A stretch of DNA of 64,000 bases from Streptomyces sp. NBC_00459 (lineage in GTDB: Bacteria > Actinomycetota > Actinomycetes > Streptomycetales > Streptomycetaceae). The position numbers and the translations under genes were made by a program. Positions 1 through 7,197 of the stretch are shown piece by piece. The stretch spans positions 4,154,001-4,218,000 of the forward strand of contig NZ_CP107903.1 in the NCBI RefSeq assembly GCF_036013955.1, in the 5' to 3' direction. Below the pieces are notes generated by a model. The model saw only the letters and a program-made list of their open reading frames with translations. It did no database searches and had not been told where the DNA came from. Within the stretch, counting starts at the first letter, position 1, and each line of letters opens with the position of its first letter.

Positions 1-92
1 ACGCGAGGGTTCTAGTTCCGGGTGCGTTCGCTTGGCGTTGGGCGCCCAGGCGTTCGGGGGTTTCTGTTGTGGGGCGGGTGCCGGTGCGTTGT

Positions 93-120
93 GGCTTGTC
101 GCGCAGTTCCCCGCGCCCCT
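93..120 (-). repeat. Dispersed Streptomyces intergenic element, copy 1
   Basis: On the minus strand this reads AGGGGCGCGGGGAACTGCGC followed by GACAAGCC. The same 28-base core recurs at 3933-3960 with one base changed. I recognise it as a common Streptomyces intergenic element usually found just downstream of genes. Here it lies just past the 3' end of the DedA gene. The rest of 1-145 shows no gene. Confidence 0.7.
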
Positions 121-145
121 AGGGAGTTGCCCCGCGCGTCGGTCC

Positions 146-1036
146 TCAGTTCTGGGGGTAACCGTTGTTCTGGTTGTTGTACGGGTACTGCTGCTGGTCC
201 TGCTGGTAGCCCTGGGGGTACTGCTGGGCGTAGGGCTGCTGGGCGTAGTACTGGTCGTAGCCCTGGTTCTGGTCGTACCCCTGGTTCTGGTCGTACTGCT
301 GCTGGGGGTACTCGTCCTGCTGCTGGGCCGGGGGGACGCGGCGCAGTTGAGTGGTCGCGTCGTCCATCATCTGCTGGGCCGGGGGCTGCTGTTGGGGCTG
401 CTGGGGCGGGTTCTTCTTGGCCTTGCCACGGGCTCGGGCGAACTCGATGATGATCGGGACGACCGAGATGAGGACGATCAGCAGCAGGATCGGTTCGATG
501 TTCTTCTTGACGAAGTCGATGTTGCCGAGCCAGGAGCCGAGCAGGGTGACGCCCGCGCCCCAGAGGACGCCGCCGATCACGTTGAAGGTCAGGAACGAGC
601 GGTACTTCATGCCGCTGACGCCGGCGATGATCGGCGTGAACGTGCGCACGATGGGCACGAAGCGGGCCAGGACCAGGGACTTCGGGCCGTACTTCTCGAA
701 GAACTCGTGGGCCTTGGTGACGTTCTCCTGCTTGAAGAGGCGGGAGTCCGGTCGGTTGAAGAGCGACGGGCCGACCTTCTTGCCGAACATGTAGCCCGCC
801 TGGTCGCCGAGGATCGCGGCGACGCAGATGAGGGCGACCGCCCCCCAGAGGGGGAAGTCCAGGGTGCCCGCGGTGATCAGCAGGCCCGCCGTGAACAGCA
901 GGGAGTCGCCCGGCAGGAAGAAGCCGATGAGCAGACCGGACTCGGCGAAAACGATCAGGAGCAGGCCCCAGATGCCGAACTGGTCCAACAGGTAGTCCGG
1001 ATCCAGCCAGCTCGGTCCGAGGGCAAGCGTCGTCAC
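146..1036 (-). CDS. DedA family integral membrane protein with a Gln/Tyr-rich tail
   Basis: DedA (SNARE-associated) proteins are inner membrane proteins linked to membrane homeostasis and probable lipid transport. Residues 1-200 carry the family pattern: hydrophobic segments around residues 20-45, 50-75 and 140-200, the GFFLPGDSLLF stretch, and the conserved R-F-x-P-x-x-R-T block (ARFVPIVRTFTP). From about residue 205 the protein turns into a hydrophilic tail very rich in Gln, Tyr and Pro, with repeats such as YDQNQG. The core fits DedA length; the tail is extra. The GTG start has an AGGAG about ten bases upstream. Exact substrate is unknown. Confidence 0.88.
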   Translation of the reverse strand: MTTLALGPSWLDPDYLLDQFGIWGLLLIVFAESGLLIGFFLPGDSLLFTAGLLITAGTLDFPLWGAVALICVAAILGDQAGYMFGKKVGPSLFNRPDSRLFKQENVTKAHEFFEKYGPKSLVLARFVPIVRTFTPIIAGVSGMKYRSFLTFNVIGGVLWGAGVTLLGSWLGNIDFVKKNIEPILLLIVLISVVPIIIEFARARGKAKKNPPQQPQQQPPAQQMMDDATTQLRRVPPAQQQDEYPQQQYDQNQGYDQNQGYDQYYAQQPYAQQYPQGYQQDQQQYPYNNQNNGYPQN

Positions 1037-1175
1037 TGTTCCGGGCTCCTGAGGGCTTGGCAGAGAGATGAGGGGGCCAAAGCTATCAACGCGAGGTGGC
1101 CCCTCCGGGTTCCCTCAGCCTCCATGCGCCACTCCGGGGTGCGCTGTGCGGCGACTGGGACCATCCTGTGAGGTT

Positions 1176-1541
1176 ATGGGTATCGAAGAGTACGGCGGCG
1201 GCCAGGGACCTCAGTCCGACGTCCTGGTGGTGACGACGAACGACATCCCCGGCTACCGGGTCGAGCAGGTCATCGGTGAGGTCTTCGGGCTCACCGTGCG
1301 GTCACGGCATCTCGGCAGCCAGATCGGGGCCGGGCTGAAGTCGATGATCGGCGGCGAGTTGAAGGGGCTGACCAAGACCCTCGTCGAGACGCGCAACCAG
1401 GCGATGGAACGTCTCGTCGAGCAGGCACGCGCGCGTGGCGCCAACGGCGTGCTGGCGTTCCGCTTCGACGTGACGGACGCGCAGGACGTGGGCACGGAGG
1501 TGTGCGCCTACGGGACCGCGGTGGTCCTGGTCCGGGAGTAG
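1176..1541 (+). CDS. YbjQ/UPF0145 family protein
   Basis: A 121-residue protein matching the YbjQ (UPF0145, putative heavy-metal-binding) family over its whole length. Visible family signs are the opening DVLVVTTNDIPGYRV, the central GLTVRSRHLGSQIGAGLKS and the G-A-N-G-V-L-A-F-R-F-D stretch before a final strand. These proteins form small oligomeric beta barrels; their role is not settled. I chose the ATG at 1176 because family similarity starts about ten residues later and upstream sequence is unlike any protein. It stands alone and converges on tipA. Confidence 0.85.
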   Translation: MGIEEYGGGQGPQSDVLVVTTNDIPGYRVEQVIGEVFGLTVRSRHLGSQIGAGLKSMIGGELKGLTKTLVETRNQAMERLVEQARARGANGVLAFRFDVTDAQDVGTEVCAYGTAVVLVRE

Positions 1542-1553
1542 CCCCGGACCAGG
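1526..1553. terminator. Hairpin at the end of the YbjQ gene
   Basis: An 11-base perfect inverted repeat, CCTGGTCCGGG and CCCGGACCAGG, with a six-base loop. It spans the YbjQ stop codon and lies between this gene and the convergent tipA. There is no T run, as is usual for high-GC terminators. It could serve both directions. Confidence 0.6.
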
Positions 1554-1598
1554 CCGCCTCTACGAGGTGTGTCCACGCGGTACGTGTGGGCGGTGCGT

Positions 1599-2360
1599 CT
1601 AGGCGGTGTGCCGGGCCGCGTTCGCCGTGATCGCCTCCCGGAGGTGTTCGGCGAGGCCCGGTCGCATGGATTCGTAGAACTGCTTGAAGCGCTCGTCGGA
1701 GACGTACATGTCGGCGAGGCCCTGGTGGGCTTCGTACGTGCATTCGTAGAACCACTTGGTGATGTGTCGCCGGTGTTCCTCGGCCATGGCCATGGCGGCC
1801 TCGCCCGACGAGGGCTCACCGGCGGCCATCAGGTCGTCGTAGCGCTCGCCCCAGGAGGCCACCTCGGCCTGCATGTGCTGCCAGTCGTCCTTCGTGTACG
1901 TGGCCGCGCGGCGCTGCGACTCCGTGTACGCGTCCGTGCCGCCCCAGCGGCGCTCGGCCTCCTCCGCGTGTGCCTCCGGGTCCTTGTCGCCGAAGACCTC
2001 GAACCTCTCCTCGGGTGTGAGGTTGATGCCCATTCTGCGTGCCTCCATGGCGTGCTCCACGGCCGCCGCCATCTTCTGGAGCCGTTCGATCCGGGCGGTC
2101 AGCAGCTCGTGCTGCCGGCGCAAGTGCGCGCGCGGATCCGCCTTCGGATCGTCCAGCAGTGCGGCGACCTCTTCGAGCGGGAAGCCGAGCTCCCGGTAGA
2201 ACAGGATCTGCTGCAGCCGGTCGAGGTCGGCGTCGTCGTAGCGCCGGTGGCCCGCGTGACTGCGTCCGCCCGGCACGAGGAGGCCGATCTCGTCGTAGTG
2301 GTGCAGGGTGCGCACCGTGACGCCGGCGAAACCGGCGACCTGTCCCACGCTGTAGCTCAC
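1599..2360 (-). CDS. tipA: TipA thiopeptide-responsive MerR family regulator
   Basis: A 253-residue protein, the same length as TipAL of Streptomyces lividans and very close to it. Residues 1-75 are the MerR winged helix (SYSVGQVAGFAGVTVRTLHHYDEIGLL), residues 76-109 the coiled coil, and 110-253 the TipAS drug-binding domain. Cys207, in YECTYEAH, sits where TipA proteins react covalently with thiopeptides such as thiostrepton. Met110 (codon at 2033-2031) matches the internal start known to give the short TipAS form. The GTG at 2360 has AAGGGAG six bases upstream. Known role: thiopeptide-activated autoregulator in multidrug sensing. Confidence 0.95.
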   Translation of the reverse strand: MSYSVGQVAGFAGVTVRTLHHYDEIGLLVPGGRSHAGHRRYDDADLDRLQQILFYRELGFPLEEVAALLDDPKADPRAHLRRQHELLTARIERLQKMAAAVEHAMEARRMGINLTPEERFEVFGDKDPEAHAEEAERRWGGTDAYTESQRRAATYTKDDWQHMQAEVASWGERYDDLMAAGEPSSGEAAMAMAEEHRRHITKWFYECTYEAHQGLADMYVSDERFKQFYESMRPGLAEHLREAITANAARHTA

Positions 2361-2387
2361 TTCCGCTCCCTTCTCGGTACGCACTCC

Positions 2388-2418
2388 ACACTGCTTCCTC
2401 ACCCCGCGTGAGGTGCAA
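2388..2418 (-). promoter_or_regulatory. tipA promoter with MerR-type 19-base spacer and operator dyad
   Basis: On the minus strand, -35 TTGCAC (2418-2413) and -10 CAGTGT (2393-2388) are separated by 19 bases, the long spacer typical of MerR-activated promoters. The spacer holds the dyad CCTCAC-N5-GTGAGG (2397-2413). The arrangement closely matches the known tipA promoter, so TipA is expected to activate its own gene here. Confidence 0.88.
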
Positions 2419-2432
2419 GCCCCGCGGCCCGG

Positions 2433-2448
2433 GCCTACCGTCGTAGGC
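2433..2448. repeat. Perfect palindrome touching the gad start codon
   Basis: GCCTACCGTCGTAGGC is a 6-4-6 perfect inverted repeat ending directly before the gad ATG. It contains TACCGT, which could act as a -10 element for a nearly leaderless transcript. No ribosome binding site is seen. It could be an operator or an mRNA 5' hairpin; the function is inferred only from position. Confidence 0.5.
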
Positions 2449-3876
2449 ATGCCATTGCACCGTGGGGACAGCGAAACACCCGACGACAAAGGCGACGGGC
2501 GCAGGCTCGCCGTCAACCCGTTCTACGGGGAGGCCAATCCGGTCGGCGGTATGACCGAGGCCCCGCCCACGCACCGGCTCGCGGACGCCCCGCTGCCGCC
2601 GACGACGGCGTACCAGCTCGTGCACGACGAACTGATGCTCGACGGCAACTCACGGCTCAACCTGGCCACCTTCGTCACCACCTGGATGGAGCCGCAGGCC
2701 GGCGTCCTGATGGGCGAGTGCCGGGACAAGAACATGATCGACAAGGACGAGTACCCGCGCACCGCCGAGCTGGAACGGCGCTGCGTGGCGATGCTCGCCG
2801 ATCTGTGGAACGCCCCCGATCCGGCCGCCGCCGTGGGTTGTTCGACCACCGGTTCGAGTGAGGCGTGCATGCTGGCGGGGATGGCGCTGAAGCGGCGGTG
2901 GGCCGCGCGCAATGCCGACCGGTATCCGGGGCGGGACGTCCGGCCGAACCTCATCATGGGCGTCAACGTGCAGGTCTGCTGGGAGAAGTTCTGCAACTTC
3001 TGGGAGGTGGAGGCGCGTCAGGTGCCCATGGAGGGCGACCGGTTCCATCTGGATCCGCAGGCGGCGGCCGAGTTGTGCGACGAGAACACCATCGGGGTCG
3101 TCGGGATCCTCGGGTCCACCTTCGACGGGTCCTACGAGGACATCGCCGGGCTGTGCGCGGCCCTGGACGCCCTTCAGGAGCGGACCGGGCTCGACATCCC
3201 GGTGCACGTCGACGGGGCCTCGGGGGCCATGGTGGCGCCCTTCCTGGACGAGGACCTGGTGTGGGACTTCCGGCTGCCGCGTGTGGCCTCGATCAACACC
3301 TCGGGGCACAAGTACGGGCTGGTCTATCCGGGCGTCGGCTGGGCGCTGTGGCGGGACAAGGAGGCCCTCCCCGGGGAGCTCGTCTTCAGCGTCAACTACC
3401 TGGGCGGCGACATGCCGACGTTCGCGCTGAACTTCTCGCGCCCCGGGGCCCAGGTGGTCGCGCAGTACTACACGTTCCTGCGGCTGGGCCGCGACGGCTA
3501 CCGGGCCGTGCAGCAGTCCACGCGGGACGTGGCGCGCTCCCTCGCCGGGCGGATCGAGGAGCTGGGCGACTTCCGGCTCCTCACGCGGGGCGACGAGCTG
3601 CCCGTGTTCGCCTTCACCACCGGGCCGGACGTGACCGCGTACGACGTCTTCGACGTCTCGCGGCGGCTGCGTGAGCGCGGCTGGCTGGTGCCCGCGTACA
3701 CCTTCCCGGAGAACCGGCAGGACCTGTCCGTACTGCGGGTCGTGTGCCGCAACGGCTTCTCCGCGGACCTCGCCGAGCTGTTCCTGGAGGACCTGGAGCG
3801 GCTGCTGCCCGAACTGCGCCGGCAGCCGCACCCGTTCACCCAGGACAAGGGCGCGGCCACCGGTTTCCATCACTGA
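2449..3876 (+). CDS. gad: Glutamate decarboxylase, PLP-dependent
   Basis: Converts L-glutamate and a proton to GABA and CO2 in the cytoplasm, a route for acid tolerance and GABA shunt nitrogen metabolism. The 475-residue length fits the family. Visible motifs are CSTTGSSEACMLAG near residue 135, the HVDGASGAMVAPF strand, and the PLP lysine K288 in SGHKYG. The C terminus ends in the family-typical FHH. The ATG at 2449 is chosen because family similarity begins a few residues later; there is no clear ribosome binding site and the start abuts a palindrome. It is divergent from tipA with 88 bases between. Confidence 0.93.
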   Translation: MPLHRGDSETPDDKGDGRRLAVNPFYGEANPVGGMTEAPPTHRLADAPLPPTTAYQLVHDELMLDGNSRLNLATFVTTWMEPQAGVLMGECRDKNMIDKDEYPRTAELERRCVAMLADLWNAPDPAAAVGCSTTGSSEACMLAGMALKRRWAARNADRYPGRDVRPNLIMGVNVQVCWEKFCNFWEVEARQVPMEGDRFHLDPQAAAELCDENTIGVVGILGSTFDGSYEDIAGLCAALDALQERTGLDIPVHVDGASGAMVAPFLDEDLVWDFRLPRVASINTSGHKYGLVYPGVGWALWRDKEALPGELVFSVNYLGGDMPTFALNFSRPGAQVVAQYYTFLRLGRDGYRAVQQSTRDVARSLAGRIEELGDFRLLTRGDELPVFAFTTGPDVTAYDVFDVSRRLRERGWLVPAYTFPENRQDLSVLRVVCRNGFSADLAELFLEDLERLLPELRRQPHPFTQDKGAATGFHH

Positions 3877-3922
3877 ACGCGGCCCATGGGTACCGGCCCG
3901 AGCGGCCCTGGTGGGGCCGGGC

Positions 3923-3940
3923 GCGCCCCGAAAGGGGCGC
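3923..3940. terminator. GAAA-loop hairpin between gad and the ABC operon
   Basis: GCGCCCC-GAAA-GGGGCGC is a perfect seven-base stem with a tetraloop, between two convergent transcription units. It overlaps the start of the dispersed element at 3933-3960 and probably works as a bidirectional terminator. Confidence 0.55.
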
Positions 3941-3960
3941 GGGGAACTGCGCGACCAGCC
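3933..3960 (+). repeat. Dispersed Streptomyces intergenic element, copy 2
   Basis: The same 28-base core as 93-120 (minus), differing in one base (GACCAGCC for GACAAGCC). It again sits just past the 3' end of a gene, here gad. Confidence 0.7.
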
Positions 3961-4003
3961 CCCACCGGCCCACAGGTACATGACCACGCATCCAGCGGAA
4001 CGC

Positions 4004-4801
4004 TCACCTGCTCAGGCGGCCGAACCTCCGTACCGCCAGCGGGAAGAAGACCGCCAGCAGGGCCAGCGGCCAGGCGACGGCCGCCCAGAGGTGGCCCGGT
4101 TCGCCGCCGGGGTTGCCGAACAGATCGCGTACCGCGGTGGCCGTCTGGGACATCGGGTTCCACTGGACGGCCGTGCCCAGCCAGCCCGGCATGGCCTCGG
4201 GGACGGCGAAGGCGTTGGACAGGAACCCGACGGGCCAGACCAGGATCTGGACCGCCTGCACCAGCTCCGGCTTTCCGGCCACCATGGCCAGCTGGATGCC
4301 GATCCAGAGCATGGCGAACCGGAAGAGCAGGAGCAGCCCCAGGGCCCCCAGGAGGGCCGCCACGCCCCCGTGGGCGCGCCAGCCGATGGCGTACCCCACC
4401 GAGAGCATCACGGCGAGTCCCAGGGCCGACTGGAGCATGTCGGCGGCCGAACGGCCCACCAGGACCGCGCCGTTGGCCATGGGCATCGACCGGAAGCGGT
4501 CGATGACGCCCTTGTTGAGATCCTGGGTGACGGCGATCATCGTGCCCTCCAGGCCGAAGGCCATGGTGAGCACGAGCATGCCGGGGACCAGGAAGTCGAC
4601 GTAGTCGCCCTCGACGTCCCGGCCGCCGCCGACCAGATAGCCGAACATCAGCAGCAGCATCACCGGGAAGACCAGCCCGACCAGCACCTGGACCGGCTGC
4701 CGCGCCCAGTGGGCGAGTTCGCGGCGGGTCATGGTCCAGCAGTCGGCCAACGCGCGCGTGCCCGGCCCACCGGTCGCCCTGTACGTCTCGTACGTCGTCA
4801 C
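4004..4801 (-). CDS. ABC-2 type exporter permease
   Basis: A 265-residue membrane protein of the ABC-2/DrrB type, the permease half of a drug or lipid exporter. About six hydrophobic segments are visible, starting with VLVGLVFPVMLLLMFGYLV, and the ABC-2 signature region VIDRFRSMPMANGAVLVGR is clear. The GTG start overlaps the stop of the ATPase gene by four bases (GTGA), so the two are translationally coupled. The substrate cannot be told from sequence. Confidence 0.9.
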   Translation of the reverse strand: MTTYETYRATGGPGTRALADCWTMTRRELAHWARQPVQVLVGLVFPVMLLLMFGYLVGGGRDVEGDYVDFLVPGMLVLTMAFGLEGTMIAVTQDLNKGVIDRFRSMPMANGAVLVGRSAADMLQSALGLAVMLSVGYAIGWRAHGGVAALLGALGLLLLFRFAMLWIGIQLAMVAGKPELVQAVQILVWPVGFLSNAFAVPEAMPGWLGTAVQWNPMSQTATAVRDLFGNPGGEPGHLWAAVAWPLALLAVFFPLAVRRFGRLSR

Positions 4802-5754
4802 ACGGCCTCCTTGGCCCGCTCGTCGCCCCCGGTGAGGTCCAGGAACACCTCGTCCAGCGTCGGGCGCCGCAGGGCGACGTCCTCGGCCTCGATCCCGGCC
4901 GCCTCCAGGGCCCGTACGACCCCGGAGAGCGCCGCCATGCGGTCGGTGACCGGGGCACTCAGCAGCCGCCGGTCGGGGTCCACCGAGACGCCCTCGGGGG
5001 GTACGGGCAACAAGGCGACGGCAGCGCCCAGTTGACCGGCGTCGCGCAGGACGACGTCGATGCGGTCGCCGCCCATGGCCGCCTTCAGCTCGTCGGGCGT
5101 GCCGTCGGCGACGACCCTGCCCCGGTCGACGACCGAGATCCGGTCGGCGAGTTGGTCGGCCTCCTCCAGGTACTGGGTGGTGAGGAGGACCGTCGTACCG
5201 CCGCCGACGAGGGAGCGGACCGCCGTCCACACCTCGGTACGGCCGCGCGGGTCGAGGCCGGTCGTCGGTTCGTCGAGGAACAGCACCTCCGGGTCGGTGA
5301 TGAGGGAGGCCGCGAGGTCGAGCCGGCGGCGCATTCCGCCGCTGTACTGCTTGACCGCCTTGCGGCCGGTGTCCGCGAGTCCGAAGCGGTCGAGGAGCTC
5401 GACGGCCCGCACGCGCGCGTGCCTGGCACCCAGGTGGTGGAGGCGGCCGAACATCTCCAGGTTCTGCCGGCCGCTCAGCTCCTCGTCGAGCGCCGCGTGC
5501 TGCCCGAGCAGACCGATGCGGCAGCGGACCTCCCGGGCCTCGGTCAGCACGTCGTGGCCGGCCACCTCGACCCGGCCGCCGTCGGGCCTGAGCAGCGTGG
5601 ACAGGATGCGGACCAGGGTCGTCTTGCCCGCGCCGTTCGGCCCGAGCACTCCGTGCACAGTGCCGCGGGCGACCAGGAGGTCGAGTCCGGACAGTGCCTC
5701 TTTGCCGCCGTACTTCTTGTGTGCGCCTTCGACGGTGATCGCCGCGTCGGCCAC
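4798..5754 (-). CDS. DrrA-like ABC exporter ATPase
   Basis: A 318-residue ATPase that powers the neighbouring permease. It shows Walker A GPNGAGKTT near residue 38, Q-loop GLLGQHA, signature YSGGMRRR, Walker B VLFLDEPTTGLDP and a switch region near TTQYLEEAD. The extended C terminus with R-P-T-L-D-E-V-F-L is the DrrA-type C-terminal domain. The nearest well-known relatives export anthracyclines and similar drugs. A promoter with two repeats lies upstream, and the PadR gene lies beyond it on the same strand. Confidence 0.92.
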   Translation of the reverse strand: MADAAITVEGAHKKYGGKEALSGLDLLVARGTVHGVLGPNGAGKTTLVRILSTLLRPDGGRVEVAGHDVLTEAREVRCRIGLLGQHAALDEELSGRQNLEMFGRLHHLGARHARVRAVELLDRFGLADTGRKAVKQYSGGMRRRLDLAASLITDPEVLFLDEPTTGLDPRGRTEVWTAVRSLVGGGTTVLLTTQYLEEADQLADRISVVDRGRVVADGTPDELKAAMGGDRIDVVLRDAGQLGAAVALLPVPPEGVSVDPDRRLLSAPVTDRMAALSGVVRALEAAGIEAEDVALRRPTLDEVFLDLTGGDERAKEAV

Positions 5755-5783
5755 GAGTCGCCCCCTTCACCGGAACCTTCTAG

Positions 5784-5841
5784 TCAAACTTGATTACCGA
5801 GCCAAAGTAACGCACCCGGTGACATTGGTCAAACTTGATTA
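5784..5841 (-). promoter_or_regulatory. ABC operon promoter flanked by two 13-base operators
   Basis: On the minus strand, -35 TTGACC (5832-5827) and -10 TACTTT (5809-5804) are 17 bases apart. TCAAACTTGATTA (plus-strand reading) occurs twice, at 5784-5796 and 5829-5841, 45 bases apart. Each copy holds the dyad TCAA-AC-TTGA. One overlaps the -35 and the other lies just after the expected transcription start, a layout that fits repression. The adjacent PadR protein is the obvious candidate to bind it. Confidence 0.75.
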
Positions 5842-5849
5842 GTGCTCGG

Positions 5850-6491
5850 CTAGCGCCAGTCCCCGGGGTGCCGGTCCCCCGTCGCGTACGGGTTCTCCTC
5901 ACCCTCGGCCAGCACGCCGACGAACGGTTCGCCCTCCCCCGCGAAGGTGTACGCCCCGCCCTCGATCCGGGCGATCAGACTCAGCGTCCACTCGGCCTCG
6001 GCGTCGGCCGTGTGGATCCAGAGGTTCATGATCTCGCCGATGTGGCCGAGCTGTTCGGGGCCGTCCTCGGGCACGTAGTGCTCGGTGACCGAGGACCGCC
6101 ACTCGTCGATGCGCCGGGTGCGTTCCCTGAGAAGGGTCACCGCCTCGGCGCGCGGCAGGTCGACGATGAAGCCGATGGCCGCCGACTTGACGTCCATCTT
6201 CTGGTCGTACGAGGTCAGCGCCTCGCGCAGCAGCCGCAGGAACTCCTCGGTGCCCAGGTCGGTGATCTCGTACTCCGTGCGCGGCGGGCCGCCGGCCGTG
6301 GAGGGCGCGATCTCGTGCGCGAGCAGCAGCCCCTGCTTGGCCATCTGCTTGAGCGCGTGGTAGATCGAGCCGGGCTTGGCGTTGGACCATTCGTGCGCGC
6401 CCCAGTACTCCAGGTCGTTGCGCACCTGGTAGCCATGGGCCCGCCCGTGCTGACGGACCGCACCGAGCACGAGGAGACGGATCGCTGACAT
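5850..6491 (-). CDS. PadR family transcriptional regulator
   Basis: A 213-residue regulator. Residues 1-90 are the PadR winged helix (AIRLLVLGAVRQHGRAHGYQVRNDLE, then GSIYHALKQMAKQGLL and the wing ending TEYEITDLG). Residues 100-200 are the PadR C-terminal region that makes the dimer. PadR proteins usually repress adjacent transporter genes and let go when a drug binds. The ABC exporter follows directly on the same strand. I prefer the ATG at 6491: TAATGT (6504-6499 on this strand) lies eight bases before it, which would give a leaderless message. A GTG three codons upstream is possible. Confidence 0.88.
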   Translation of the reverse strand: MSAIRLLVLGAVRQHGRAHGYQVRNDLEYWGAHEWSNAKPGSIYHALKQMAKQGLLLAHEIAPSTAGGPPRTEYEITDLGTEEFLRLLREALTSYDQKMDVKSAAIGFIVDLPRAEAVTLLRERTRRIDEWRSSVTEHYVPEDGPEQLGHIGEIMNLWIHTADAEAEWTLSLIARIEGGAYTFAGEGEPFVGVLAEGEENPYATGDRHPGDWR

Positions 6492-6515
6492 GCGGGCCAC
6501 ATTAGGGCCCTGCCG

Positions 6516-7055
6516 TCAAGCGGCCCGCTCCCGGGCCACCAGCTCGAAGGCGGTGGCGCCGTCGAGGGACTCACGGATGATGTCGGCGTGACCGGCGTGC
6601 CGGGCGGTCTCGCGGATCAGGTGCAGCGCCAGCCAGCGCATGGAGACGCTGGCCTGGGGCGGGAACCAGGGGTCCGGCGGGAGATCGAAGGTGACGTCGA
6701 GGCTCGGCACGGACCGCAGGAACGCCTCGGTCTCGGCGGCGACCTTCTCCCAGTACGCGAGCTGCGAGGCGACGGTCTCCCCCTCGACGAGGACGAAACA
6801 CTCGTGCCAGTTCGACTCGTCCCGCTTGACGGCCGGCGCCTCACCCTTCGCCCGCGCGATCCAGCCCTGCTCGACCTCGGCGACATGCTTGAGCAGCCCG
6901 GACAGGGACAGCTCGCTGGCGCTGGGCTTGCTCGCCGCCTGCTCGTCGGTCAGCCCGAGCAGGGCCCGCCGGATGCCGCCGCGCTGCTCCTCGATGAAGG
7001 AGAGAAGCGCTCCGAGCTCGTCGCCGGGTGCTTCGGAGGGGACGTGAGTGACCAT
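6516..7055 (-). CDS. DinB/DUF664 family protein
   Basis: A 179-residue protein of the DinB-like four-helix superfamily (DUF664 branch). Such proteins are metal-binding, often thiol-dependent enzymes with mycothiol partners in actinobacteria. Visible are LSGLLKHVAEVEQGWIAR and LHLIRETARHAGHADIIRESL, which supply the histidines expected to bind metal. The ATG at 7055 has GAAAGGCGG eight bases upstream. It is just upstream of the PadR gene on the same strand. The substrate is unknown. Confidence 0.82.
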   Translation of the reverse strand: MVTHVPSEAPGDELGALLSFIEEQRGGIRRALLGLTDEQAASKPSASELSLSGLLKHVAEVEQGWIARAKGEAPAVKRDESNWHECFVLVEGETVASQLAYWEKVAAETEAFLRSVPSLDVTFDLPPDPWFPPQASVSMRWLALHLIRETARHAGHADIIRESLDGATAFELVARERAA

Positions 7056-7113
7056 GGTGGGCCGCCTTTCATCGGGTGGTGCGGGCCTGCTCTGCCTGAC
7101 ACCGATGAAGTTA

Positions 7114-7150
7114 CGGGGGCTTGCGGTCAGGTTCTGTCCGCAAGCCCCCG
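7114..7150 (-). terminator. Terminator of the aldehyde dehydrogenase gene
   Basis: A perfect 13-base stem, CGGGGGCTTGCGG and CCGCAAGCCCCCG, around an 11-base loop. It lies downstream of the aldehyde dehydrogenase stop and upstream of the DinB gene, both on the minus strand, and so separates the two transcripts. Confidence 0.75.
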
Positions 7151-7197
7151 GGTCGCCCAAGAAGATTCCACGAAGTGCTACGAGGTCCTGCGAGGCC

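Noticed and set aside
6514..6519. TTGACG as -35 box for the PadR gene
   Set aside because: Only nine bases separate it from the TAATGT -10, far too short for a promoter spacer.
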